NCBI GenBank assembly: GCA_030490835.1
Contig: CM059974.1
Location: 8,935,501 to 8,999,500 of the forward strand
Source: Annona cherimola
Lineage: Eukaryota > Streptophyta > Magnoliopsida > Magnoliales > Annonaceae
DNA: 64,000 bases
Direction of reading: 5' to 3'
Positions 41,601 to 53,854 of this stretch are shown here, in pieces. Numbering within the stretch: position 1 is the stretch's first letter; every line of letters starts with the position of its first letter. The notes below the pieces were generated by a model. That model did not search any database, was not told where the DNA came from, and saw only the letters and a program-made list of their open reading frames with translations. The translations under genes and the position numbers were made by a program.

Positions 41601-44600
41601 AGTTGTGGGACATCAGTACCTAGTTTCCTGTCCTAGAGACAAAAATTATGAAAAGAATAAGCATTCACCCTGCGGATTCTCCTTTATTTAAGAAATCTCT
41701 CAAACTGTGAATAAATTGAAAACAGGTACCGTTTCTATACCATCAGAAATATCCTGAGTTTCACTGATAAAAATCCAAACAAAAAAAATACCATGTCTTT
41801 TTCTTTTGTTAAAATTGCACCATTGGTATTACAACATGTACCTCTTCAACAATAGCTTCTGACAGCATGGAATCTCTGTGCATTCTTGATTCTACTGAAT
41901 ATTTCAGCAGAGTATGATGACTTCCAAGTTGCTCCAGAAGCCACTTTCCTCTAAATGAGTCAAAATCTCCCTCCACTTGCTCAAACGTAATCTCATGCTC
42001 AAGATGCTCACACAAATCCAAAACGACACGTGCATGAAGTACCATGTACAATAGGCCCTTGCAGCCTTCCTGTACATACATTTGCAAAGCAAAAACCTCA
42101 AAACATTAACGAAATAAGAATATACCACGCATCTATAACAAATCAGTTGAATTTATTATAAATAAGCATCTGTAAAGTGGTATTACTAATATTCATTCTA
42201 TTTAAATAGAAAATAACAACAACAAGATATAATGAAAGCACAAGATTGCCAAAATGAAAATTAATTCTAAATAGCCCTCATCTACACTTTTTTTAATAGC
42301 TAGCAATTCTCTTGATCTTTTGACATAAGTCCTTTGTCTTTTAACATGGGACTAGCTGATTCCATTTCTTTAAAAGCTTGTGCACTAAGTTTTCAACTAA
42401 AACCAATGATGTCCGCTTAGATTACTGCATATGTATGCTAATTATTAACCCTTTATGCTAAGATTCATCATACAAAATTGTGTATCAAATCAACAGATTT
42501 TTCTCAAGAATATGAACAGAGAGAACTCCCTTGCCTTTGCAGTCAGATGGATTAAGAGCATGAATCAATATTCTTTTCATGAAATGAAGAATCAGGTCCA
42601 CAAAATGGGTTGTATTGATCCCCCATAATCATGTCAAATGGACCATCCTTAGAGAGACCAGGCTATAACCACACAGCATTGGAAGGTGCTAATGCTTGGA
42701 CCATCTGACATGAGCAGATTCATAATCCTAATGGAAAATATACATTTCAGTCACAAGGATTTTCTTTCTTTTTAAATTTTTATGACAGATTCTCTTTTTT
42801 TAGAAGCAAAAGTATGGCCATCAATTAAAAGTTAAAACAGAGCCAAGATGCCTTTTGAAAGGGAAGGAAAAAAGAAAGAAAATACAACAGAGTTGAGAAA
42901 AAGAATTATCTTTAGGCTTTAGCTAAATATACCCCACTTTTTTTTTTTTTTTTTTGGGTACCTGAAGAATGCGAACCTTGTTATTTTCTCGTGACAAAAT
43001 CTTACTGATGGCTAAATTTGGAACAATCCTGTGAAAACCAAGGTTACAAGGAAGTAAATTAGGATGAATATAAAGGAATGATCTTATGAAGACTTGCTAG
43101 AAAGATTCAATAGACACTATTAAGTTATTGAACAATATCAAACACTCATCACCAAAGTATCAATAATCACAATATTACTTAAAACTAGATTTCCTTATAT
43201 TTAATCCATGAGAACTAAATACCAACAAAGGTGTATTGGACGTGCTAATTTAACATGGTCCTAAAACTGTAATTTACACTATCGTTTATTTTCTTCTTGC
43301 TTGTGAGTTACACTGCTAAAACTGTAATTTACACTCTCTTTTATTTTCTTCTTATTTTTCTTTCTTTCTTGCTTTTTCTATTTATTTCTTATTTGAGATT
43401 GTTTTTAGAAGCCTAATCAGGCAAATTGGTGATCCTGAGTCCTAAGAGATAAAAGCACAAGTCATCCATCATTTTTAAACTTTTAGCCTATTAGCTTCAG
43501 CTCAGCAACATGGCATGTAATTAGGTCGATGCCTCAAGTCAAAGTAGCGTAAATGGAACAAACAAAGAGAATGATCTCCACTAGAAGAAAAGCCATCATA
43601 AAGAAAGAGGTTAAAAAGGAGAACTGCTAAGATTTAGAAAAGATATTTGTTTAGACAAGATTTTTTGCGATATATTTTTTTTCCATTTTGGATCATTGCA
43701 GATCATCACGTATTATGAAATAAACATATTCATTTAATCAAGCACACAACAAAAACAACTGTACTGAGAAGTGCGTCATTTTCATTAACATTCCAGTCTT
43801 ATATCTCTTGGGCGAAAATCCTCGATTAAAAGAACTGAATATATTAATCCTCTTACCAAAAAATAACAAAGTGCATAATGCAGTAAAAGAAGGTAAATTG
43901 GTTTGTAACTTCAAAATCTGTAAGGTGGAGTGTGAAGTGATGCATTGGCGACTATTGTGTGGGTTATGTAACTAAGAAGTCACAACTTATAGAGGAGTTA
44001 CATAGCCAAGAAACTATGACTTTCAAAGGAGTTGTGCAGCCAAGAGAACGATTTACAAGTGGTTCCAGAGATACTTAACCCTTCGATCAAGTATGACCAA
44101 AAGTCTCATATCGTGATGGTTGTACTATGATATAGGTAATGCAAATCTGTCAACCTACACCGTACCCGGGACACAGTTTAGTGCAACAATGTGGGACTGT
44201 TTGCTACAATGTGCACTAGGTGGGAATCGTGGTGTGTCAATCAGTAACCCAAGGGGGTAAGGGCGGAATCATCATTCCCAGATGGAATGATAGGTTCATT
44301 TTACTTGATAGACTTCATGTTAAGCAAAGATGTGTAGATATGTGTGGAGCCAAGGCAATAAAGAGGTTGTCAATCCCTAATAGTTAGCATCATAGAGATA
44401 CCAGCTCCATGTGCAATGACAATGGCTTGAAGGGGGACACTGCCCCGTGGTGACATAAAGTATGAGAGATGACATAAGCTAGTAGAGTAAAAAAGATGAT
44501 AGGGCAGCAAAAGAAGAGGTGCTGTGTCCTTGTGATTAGTGGTTTAGGGTGTAGCATGTGTTAGGAAAGTTGCATAACCTTGGGTGACACAGGTGGAGCA

Positions 44601-47600
44601 ACTAATTTCCGCATCGAGCCACTCAAGTATCCAACAACATCACCCTGGTTCCATTGTCAGATCAAGGCAGATTTTGTAGGATCCCAGTCTTGTCTTAGCA
44701 GGAGGATGGCTCGTGATCAACCTTGACCATAGTGATCTAGTCCCTGCTAAGATCTTATACGTGTTCGAATGTCAGACACTTGGAAAGATTTCCTAGCCCT
44801 ATATACTTAGTAGAGGAGTAGATAATATGCTCTGGATCAATCATGATAGTCTCTGCCATGGCAAGACGGATTTATCACTGAAGATTAGTCATGATCTAAC
44901 TGCTTAGATCATAAAAACTAGCTTGGATTTGATGGTCCCGTCAGGAATGAGTCTTGACTCCAACACAGTGATGATATATAGGTAGATCATAGAGAAAAAA
45001 AAAGAAGGATGGTGTGCTGTACTTGGTTTGATCAAGCCATTACTAGGAGATCTCTCCAAGGAGAGTAAGGGAGAGGGAGAAGCTCACCTCAAGAAGGGGA
45101 AGAACTCAAGGGAGAACGGGAGAGCAAGAAAGCTCAAGAGAGGGAAGCAGGGAGAGTTGGAGCAGAAGGGGCAGCAAAAAGGCTTGGGGACCTGTTGGAA
45201 TGGTTGCCTAAGGACCTCTATTTATAGGCTCCAAAGTGCATTGATTGTGGGTCTGGGTTGGGTTGAACCAACGACCTGTGTCTATATAACAAACAGAAGA
45301 AAATTTATTAGAAATATATTTGACAACAAACTGAACAACACGTTGAATTCTCAAAAAAATTGGTTTGGCTCTGATTATCTGAAATAGGAGTACTTAATGC
45401 AGTCACTATGATACCATGCCAAGTTGTTAGCCAATATTGTTACCCTTCATTGTTAGAAGCATTGCTATGGAAGATGACATTATTATGGCCTTTCGTTGAC
45501 AACTTTTGGGTTACTGGCATTGGTTGCCGAATGCTTGTTGGATAGTTTCCCACATGGTAGGAAGGTCACTGGAGATGAGGTCAATGTTGATGATTTGCCA
45601 AACATGGATGCAGAAATCTGTGATATCATAGAGCAATAGAGGAGATGAAGACTGGAGCACACAATTTCATTTCTGTCAGGAAACAAGAATGTGTACTTTT
45701 GTACAAAACAAGACTACAGCTAACATGAGACAATTATGACTGACACTCAACTCAAATGATAATTTTTGAAATAGAAAATATTTAAATAAGAAAGTAAAAA
45801 AAGGTAAAATATATCTAGTACAAGAAAAGATAAAACTGAAGAAAAATAAATGCTTACTCTGGTAGAGTCTCATAAGCAGTCAAAATGTTCCATACTTCAC
45901 GAACAGGTGCCTTGACAGTAATGCTAGCAACTACACATCGATGTACCCCACCATTTTCCTTCAGCCCAAAATGATTTCATCAGAGAAATTATCGACAAAA
46001 TTTGTTCACATTGAAGAAGAATGGCAATAGAGCAGAATCGATGAGTTACCAATAGACCATCAAATCTCCGAAGATGAACTTCATCTACCGTGCATGGCCT
46101 ATCCAGTGTGCAAACTTTTCCAAAGACACCCCATTTGCTGGTGAGTTCACTGGATGATGGAGTTAACAATGGTCCCAGATTAGAACTGATGTGGCTGTTC
46201 TTTAACTCGTTGGGAGGAAGGTCGTTAGCCTTTGTAAAAGCATCAGATAGGTCTGTGGAAGAGTTACTATGGAAGACACTCCCAGCAGTTGGCATTTTCT
46301 GGTTCCCATCAGAGTTCCTTTCTGCTCTACAAGCTAAAGCTCTAAGGTTGACAGGAAGATCTGATCCAATAATTCGTTCCAAGAAAATGGCTGGGAAGTT
46401 GAATGTTGGTATGACATTCACTTCATAAGATAAAATTGCCATTGAAGACCTAAAACACATGGAACCGAGAGCGAAAAATTAATACCAGAATATCTGGATG
46501 TAGTTGTCTTGAATGGATATTTAGGGTAAAGAAAAAAGAAAGAGAAAAAATTATACACAAAGAGAATCAACATCAAAAGGACTTTCAAAGGTTGCCTTAA
46601 AATTGAAAGCAAGAGCTGTGTGCTTTTACCTACCTTTGGCCAGGCTTCACGGACCACTTCCCCTCAAACTTCTTAAAGTCCCCATCAACCATTGAAAAGT
46701 GAAGCTCCCGACCGTTGGTCTGTACCAAAAAAAATCACCCAGAAATGTTATAATTTATCGCATTAAACATAAAAAGAAGGGATCTAACACAGAGAACTTA
46801 GAACCGTGAGAAATCCACTGGAACTGTTGCAGTGTATTTATAATGCTAAGTGCATGTTCCAAAACATGGGAATCACATCTAGTGTCTTCTCGAGTCGGAA
46901 AAGTGTTAAGAATAGTTTCTCAATACTCTGGAGAACCAAAGTGGGAAACTAAACTTGGGTGAGTAACTTCTCAAAAGCAAATAGGAAGAAATTGTATCCG
47001 TGAGGTACTCTACTAATTCGCTGACAGCCAATATCAAAGAGAATAGAATATTGATGGTGGATCCTAATTTTCAGGCCACGATGGGTAATCACTTCTATGT
47101 GGAACCTGCATTTGGTTAGAAGCAGCTTTCATCACCTTGGGAGGAACTACAACTTTATCAAAATGCAAGTCAAGCATGAAAAGTTCTACTCATTGACCCA
47201 GAAGTTGACTGGATAAAAAATTTGCTCAAGGAGACTGTTTGCTTGTAATCTGTCAGTTCACTGTAAATGGGTTGTAAAAGCCCACAGTCCACATGATATA
47301 AACAGGGTATAGAAGTTTTTCCTCCCTTCACCCATAGTTTAACCAGGCATTTACCTATTATTAACTTTCCATAACGAACATATTTTCTGCCTGTCATTAC
47401 TCATATTTGTAGCATTTACCTAGAAGTAATTTTCTATAACAATCATATTTTCTTCCAGTCATTACTCGTATTCCCTCCAAAAAACTATCTATTTCATCAT
47501 TATTCACTTTAGGCTAAAAAAACCTCTACTTTGCAAACATTATTTCCTTCCATTTTCCTTTCCCTCTACAATTCCACCTTTTTTTCTCATTTTACTCTTC

Positions 47601-48894
47601 TTTTGGATCAAAGCAAATAAAGTATGAAAATGGATAATCCAAAAAGGCAAAGAAAAGAAGTCTAAACCATACAAAAGCATAAAAACGAAGGAACAAGAAG
47701 CAATCCACTCATTTGCAGCACCTTGGACTCAGCTAAGGAAAAACGCATTGGAAATGCGATCGGAGGGTACAATGCAAGAGAACTGGCAGGCATTTCTTAT
47801 GTCTATATAAGAACAAACAGAGAACCAGTACAGCAGCTCCATCTAATTGAAACCAAACCAGCAGTTCGTCAATTTTTAAATGGCTACAACTACTAAGAAC
47901 AATAGTCCCACAAAAGCATCATACAGACTACAGAAAAATTATGAGCTCCAAAAATAGATTTTTTTTTTCCATGAATCTAATCTAGTCTTTGCTTTAATGC
48001 TAAAGTTAGAAGACTAACTGAATCTGGAAATTCTTGAAGATCAAGAACAACGTGAGCTTCAATATGCCAATACATAGCGCGCTGCAAGCCTCTCTGTTCT
48101 AACCATATCCGGCCTGGATGCGGACAGGGGATTCTTCCACTGCAACAAAAGACACCATTTTCAATTTCATCCATGTTAATACACTCTCCTAATTAGAGCA
48201 TCCGCGTGACAGATCATCAGAGCCAGAGAATTAAATAAACAGTAGCATTCTATACGGTCCAGCTCGTTGATGTCAACAGTTTACGAGAATCTTATTGCAG
48301 CATCCTAAATGAACACACGATTTGGACTCCCTGGATTAACCGAATCCCATCAACATGTTGAAAATTGAATTTTGTGGCAGGGACAAAACTCCACCTGCGG
48401 ACTAGGTTGGGGATGAAATCCGCAAGCCTCTCATAATCAGTGAGGACATTCCATACAGTCTCGACATCCGCGTCAACAGAAATCCAGGCTCGAATTCTGC
48501 GTTCCCGCCACGACACCACGTCGACCTCGCAATGGACGGGATGATCCTCTTCGAGCTCATGACCGTTTTGCTGATTTCTAGCGGCATTAGTTCTAGGGTA
48601 TGGGCTGGCCCGGTTGTAGTAGGAAGAGAAAGCTATGGATGTGGTGTGTCGAGGAGGAAGGAGCGGAAAGAACCATCTAGGCGTGGTACTTTTTCTGCAT
48701 CTGAATTGGAGTGGGTAGCTGTTGAAGGAGAGATTCGAAGAGATCTTCGACAGAATCATGGATAGAAGGAGACGAAGGGAGAGAAGGCTGAGAAGCTGCA
48801 GCTGCAGCTGCAACTGTCGCAGGCTCGCAGCTGCATTCGTGGCGGTGAGCATGGGAGCCTGTATGGTTACTATGGTACACTTAAAGTGCACCAA
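38620..48894 (-). CDS. Double START/polyketide-cyclase-like (SRPBCC) protein, probably plastid-targeted
   Basis: Exons on the minus strand: 48395-48894, 48019-48139, 46634-46719, 46050-46449, 45858-45958, 42962-43028, 41842-42069, 40355-40864, 39428-39500, 38620-38861; all GT-AG, joining into one 775-codon frame ending MDE-like ...NWME-stop. It resembles Arabidopsis At5g08720 (about 720 aa). Two COQ10/START-type lipid-binding domains are seen: one opening with DVETVWNVLTDYERLADFIP (exon 1) through exon 4, and one opening with PVREVWNILTAYETLPEIVP (exons 5-7). The C-terminus has two copies of an R-x-DI-x-A-x4-GG motif (HGRVDIEKAITRRGGF and AGRYDIARALEKWGGL). The N-terminus is Ser/Leu/Arg-rich, compatible with a transit peptide; ATGs at 48894, 48852 and 48759 are all in frame, and 48852 (MLTATN) looks more natural than MVHFKC. 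Ligand and role are unknown. The largest intron (43029-45857) holds LTR-like DNA. Confidence 0.9.
44650..45260 (-). mobile_element. LTR-like sequence inside an intron of the START gene
   Basis: On the minus strand GGAGCCTATAAATAGAGGTC gives a strong TATA box (about 45220), followed by a CT-rich leader-like stretch (45060-45170) and AT-rich text, as in the U3-R part of a plant LTR. A terminus near 44655 (TCTGACA) precedes ATGGAACCAGGG, which could be a primer-binding region. No second LTR or coding remnant was found, so a solo LTR or fragment is likely; borders and target duplication are undetermined. Confidence 0.4.
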
Positions 48895-50882
48895 ACTCTT
48901 AGCGCCGCAATATCATTCTGGTATAATTTTTTTAGAAAATAAGAATATCAGCCGTATTTATAAAATAAGAAATCGTCTTAAAATTTTCGAATTTTATAAT
49001 ACGTCAAGACTCATTATAGCATAAATTTAATAAAGATAAAATAGAAGGAATATATCATATTTAGCAAGAAAATTTTCATTTTAGATAAGGAGATTTCGTT
49101 AAAATTTCTTTTATTTTAAATTATGGTTTTGATTTTTTGGATTAGCAGCTGATATGATCTTTACCGGATGCAGGTCTAGCCAAATGAACAACGCTCGATA
49201 GTCGAAACGAGTGGAAGTGGAAACATTCTTTTTGGCGAGGAGACGTGTGGATGTGGAGGCGCGCATGCTGCTCACAACACAAGTGCAGTGAATCCCAGCC
49301 GTTCGTTCCATATGCCGGGAGTACCTTCTCGCAGATTGGATTGGAATCAAGCCTGTTCCGGTGGTTCCACATGTTGGAATCGACCGTCGAAAACTGTAGT
49401 CGGGCCAGTTCAGATGAGCGCATACAAAATCGGTGGTAAGAGGACGTGATGTGATCTTTTCCTTCTTATTAATTTTTTTTTCTCATTTCTGAATTTTTTT
49501 TCCTATTTGTAATATATAACAACTTATTTTTTAATTTTTAATACTATGTTTTATTTACTAAGATAATTTTTTCATGCCTTAGAGTGTCTCAGAGTGTATT
49601 AGAGAATGATAAAATTTTTAAATAATTTTTAGATTAAGAGAAAAATGTAATATAATAGCCGTAATAATGAAAAGTAACGGGAATAAATTTAAAATAGAAA
49701 GATGAACTATATAAATAATTCTATAGAAATGATTGAAAGTTAGTTCAGATTTACAAGAAAATATTTTTAAAATGATTACAAAATAAAATAATTATGGAAA
49801 GTAAATTTTTTTTAGTTTATTTAGAAAGTGATAAAATTTCGTAAGAAAAGTTTTTGAATCTGTAAAAAATAATATGATATGATAAAGATAATGATGATAA
49901 GTAAAAAAATAAAGTTAAAATAATATACTAATTGCATTGATAATTGTATAGAAATTATTAAAAAATAAGTTAGTTATAAAAAAATAAATAGTTACAAATA
50001 TTGAAAAATTTTATTCTGAAAAATTTTAATTTGAAAAGTTTTTATTTTTACCTAACATAACTTTTCTATCAGATCACCTCGATCATCCTTGCATGCTCAT
50101 CTCATTCCATCGTCTTGCACTAATGTTGCAGGATTTTCTACGGGGAAGGTTTATTTTCCGTACACTGTTCGAAAAGCAAGAGCAAGCCCAAAACAAGATT
50201 GTCCGAGTACACTAACACCTGAATTAAGACGGTCGACATATATAATCCATCATCCATGAAGCGATCGGGCGAGAGCGAGACGCGGAATTCGGGCACTGAG
50301 TGCAAGCTCGGCATTAAAGTCTCCACTTGCTCCAGATAAAGGAATGGACAGAAAATGCCCGTAACCGTGCTGTATTTTTCGGATCGACACCGTGGATAAT
50401 TTTTAATTCGGACCGTCTGTCAGTCATCTAATAATAATAATGATAATAATAACCACCCAGCTTACATGTACACTAATTTTTAATAATCCCGTCTTCCCAA
50501 CTCAGGTACACCCAGTCTGCATAGGAAGACGGCATATCCGTGATTGGTTGGAGGCACGATGCAGGCCTTAGGCCGACTGTTACAGTTCTCATAAGTCATA
50601 AAATCCAAACCGTCCATCTGATCGCACAATCTGTTTATAAAAATTTGAATTTCATTGATCTTATAAATAAGAAACTGACCGAAAACTCATGCATTATGAG
50701 CCCCCACACTGCCGCACACCTTGCCTACGACTACAGTGCAACCCAGATGGACTGGAAACCGTTCCTCCCGCCAAGATTACAAATTGCCCAGCTATTGACA
50801 GAAGCAGCTCGTCTTTCGATCGTCATCACATATCATAATATATCGCAATTTCAGGCACTTCCAGGAAATACAATCCAAGGCA
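48895..50882. other. Divergent intergenic region between the START gene and MRS2 gene A
   Basis: Shared upstream DNA of about 2 kb. Two adjacent GGGTGTGTTTGG-family MITE copies lie at about 49585-49820 and 49825-50060. A moderate-GC patch at 49140-49440 has overlapping frames on both strands without a recognisable domain. TATAAAAAT at 50636-50644, about 240 bases before the MRS2 start, is a possible TATA box. Confidence 0.45.
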
Positions 50883-53854
50883 ATGGAAATCACGTCCCGC
50901 AAAGCTCCCACTGAAGCAGATGGATCAACCGCAATCTCGACGATCCCGCCGTCACAGCAGCCGCGGCGGAAAACCAGTGGGACAACGGCCTGGTTCGTTG
51001 TAACTGAGTCGGGGGAGTCGAACCTAGAAGAATTCGGGAAGCACTCCATCATGAGGCGGACGGGCCTCAGAACAGGCGACCTTCGGATTCTCGACCCGAC
51101 GTTATCGTATGCGTCCACGCTTCTTGGACGATACAGGGCTATTGTTGTTAATTTGGAGCATATTAAGGCGATTGTCACTGTTACAGAAGTTTTCGTGCTG
51201 AGCTCGAGTCATCCGCAAGTCACATCCTTTGTTAGGAAGCTTCAATACCATCTATCCAACCACCATAGGAGTACGCCTAGGCAGGTAGAAATCCTCAAAT
51301 TGATATATTTTCTTTAGAACGATGAGTAGGCTGTGATATCAAACTGGGGTAATTATTGTTCTTTTTTTTTTTTTTTTTTTTTTTTGTGCGTGAAGGCCGC
51401 TGAGAGCAGTGATATTGATACTGGAGTGACAAACAAAGGTCTTTGGGATTCTCCTTCATTTCCTTCTTATTCTCCTGATGAGTCAGGAAGCCCTTCTCCC
51501 ATGCAGGAGATATCCGGTGAAAGTTCTGCAATGACCCCAGAAATGAAAGACCAGAGTCCTGATTCTCCATTCGATGAGTCAAGGGACACTGCGGGCACCA
51601 AGGTGCTACCTTTCGAATTTAGAGTGCTTGAGGTCTGTCTTCAATGTACTTGCCAGGTTCTTGAAAATGAGGTGTGTGTTTGTTTCCTCACAAAAATTTC
51701 TCCATAGAATCGAATTAACCCTCCATACAAACTAGCTGAATGGAAAAGACAGTTACCATTCTTGTCCTTACATTTTCGATGTTCAGTTCAAATTCAAACA
51801 AGACGAAGTATTTACTAATTTTTTATTTTTTATTCTCATTCTGAATCGCAAACTTAGAAAGGACTACTTGAATGTTGTATGCACCCAGGCTTCCCAGCTG
51901 GAGAAAGAGGCTTACCCTGCTTTGGATGAATTGACATCAAAAATTAGCACGCTCAATCTCGAACGTGTTAGACAGATCAAAAACCGTCTAGCCACAATAT
52001 ACGTTCGCGTCCAGAAGGTAGGAATGGCTGCAGATGGTTATTATATGTTGTTCATATTTTTTTCAACAGAGACATGAATAATTGGATATTAATCTGGATA
52101 GAGTTATGAGAAATCCTAAGGCTGAAAATGTTCACTTTTGCTGTGACTGCTTGCATGCTAGATAATGTTGATGGTGTTTTTTCTCATGTTATATTCAGAG
52201 ATACTTACTGGAATCTTTCTGTCCCTGTTATTTATGACATAAATTCATTCTCCATTTTGCTTCACACTGACGTGGCCATTTTCGTGCCCATCATCCGATT
52301 GAATGGAATGGGATGCGATTTGGATGAAGAGGGGTTGTCGTGTACTCGAAAATGAGAAGAGAAGTGGATTTACCCTCTTTTCTTGAACAATAATGTCCAA
52401 GGTTTTAACTGAATGTCACTCCAACCCCAAGTTACAGAACAGCAACTGCGCACATGTAGCCTGTACTAACTATGCCGCTGTAGATACGCTTTGATATTTG
52501 CTTTTCTTCTTCTTCCTTTTTTTCTTCTCTTCTTTCTTTCTCTTATTTCTTCGCATGGTCAACAGCCAAGCACATCGACTCTTATAATCTCATTGGCTTA
52601 AGTGTTTGTTGATTTGCTCATTGTCCCCCCTAAGTTGATGCTATTTAAATCCAGTGCCTAGTTACCAGTTAACATGTGCAATTCACTTCTGTTATATTTT
52701 GAGAACACCAGTGATCATTTTCTAAATGCTAACGATAGCTATTGTTTGCGTGTTTTTTAATGCTTAGCTGAGGGATGAACTGGAACACTTGTTGGATGAT
52801 GACATGGATATGGCTGAGATGCATTTGACAGATAAGATCGTTCAGCAACGGTTGGAGGAGACCGCCACAGTTTCTGAGTTAGACGATGATTCACTTGATG
52901 TTCAAGACGAAAGGCAAGTAGACGCTTCATTTATGTCTTTGTGGCTCGCTTATTAAGCACATAAAGAAAATTCTTGTTGGTAATTTTCAAATCACTTGAG
53001 GGTCACTTAGTGGGATGATTCGCGACTTGGACCACGGATAAAGAAATTCTTGACAGTGGGCGGATAATTAGAACAAGTCCAATTAAATGTCATCCCAGTT
53101 AATGGCCGATTAAAGCTATTGAGATGTCTCATCAAAAGAGTGCTGATATGCCAGTGAAGCTACCATAGGCTAAAAGGATTATCTATCTACTAACGTAACT
53201 GAAGTTCGAACAAAAAATGACAAACTGGGGCATGATTTCCTACGCATTTCCTGGCATGCTTACATATTTTCTTTTGGGGGTGTGTTGCAGGGTTAGAGGT
53301 GAAGACTCCAAAAGCGGGGCCAAAAATAGCTGGGAAAAATTAGGTGGTCCTATGCCAAATATAGTGGAGCTAGAGATGCTTTTAGAAGCCTACTTTACAC
53401 AGATGGAGGGCATATTGAGCAAATTATCAGCTGTACGTATGCCATGATTTCTTTTCTATCAAACTTATCAAGTGCGTTCATAAACACCATGTCAGCATTT
53501 TGCTAGATGCATAATCGGGTGCTGCTAGATACATACTGACATTTCGCTCTATGGCTGCCTAATTTAATGAAGCTGAGAGAGTACGTGGACGACACTGAGG
53601 ATTACATAAACATCATGTTGGATGATAAGCAGAATCAAATGTTAGAAATGGGAGTGATGCTGACTACTGCAAGCATGATCCTGACTGCCGCTGTCGTTGT
53701 TGCGGGCCTACTAAGCATGAACATCCACATCAAGCTCTGGAACCCTGGCCCAGAATCACATTTCATCGAGGCTGCCTTTGGCCTTTTAGGTGGCTGCCTA
53801 ATTCTATACATCATGGCCATTGGCTATTTTAAGAGGGTAGGGCTGTTGGCCTGA
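50883..53854 (+). CDS. MRS2: MRS2/CorA-type magnesium transporter, copy A, with SMN in place of GMN
   Basis: A membrane channel-type Mg2+ transporter by family. Exons: 50883-51284, 51396-51671, 51889-52017, 52768-52913, 53291-53432, 53573-53854; 458 aa. The soluble part contains RRTGLRTGDLRILDP, LPFEFRVLEVCLQ, EAYPALDELTSKISTLNLER and LRDELEHLLDDDMDMAEMHL, all family hallmarks, followed by LREYVDDTEDYINIMLDDKQ and two membrane helices (about 391-411 and 428-452). The Gly-Met-Asn that ends helix 1 throughout CorA/MRS2 is Ser413-Met414-Asn415 here (AGC ATG AAC at 53714-53722). The intron after exon 4 uses a GC donor (AG|GCAAGT at 52914). Exon 2 is 23 codons longer than in copy B. The frame is otherwise intact. 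Transport ability with SMN is uncertain. Confidence 0.93.

Noticed and set aside
45483..45686. Minus-strand 67-codon frame within the START-gene intron
   Set aside because: No domain recognised and no splice sites that would join it to the neighbouring exons in frame.
48532..49024. Plus-strand frames opposite exon 1 of the START gene
   Set aside because: Antisense shadows of the Ser/Arg-rich transit-peptide-like exon.
50540..50914. Plus-strand frame of 124 codons before MRS2 copy A
   Set aside because: Overlaps the MRS2 start in another frame and has no family features.
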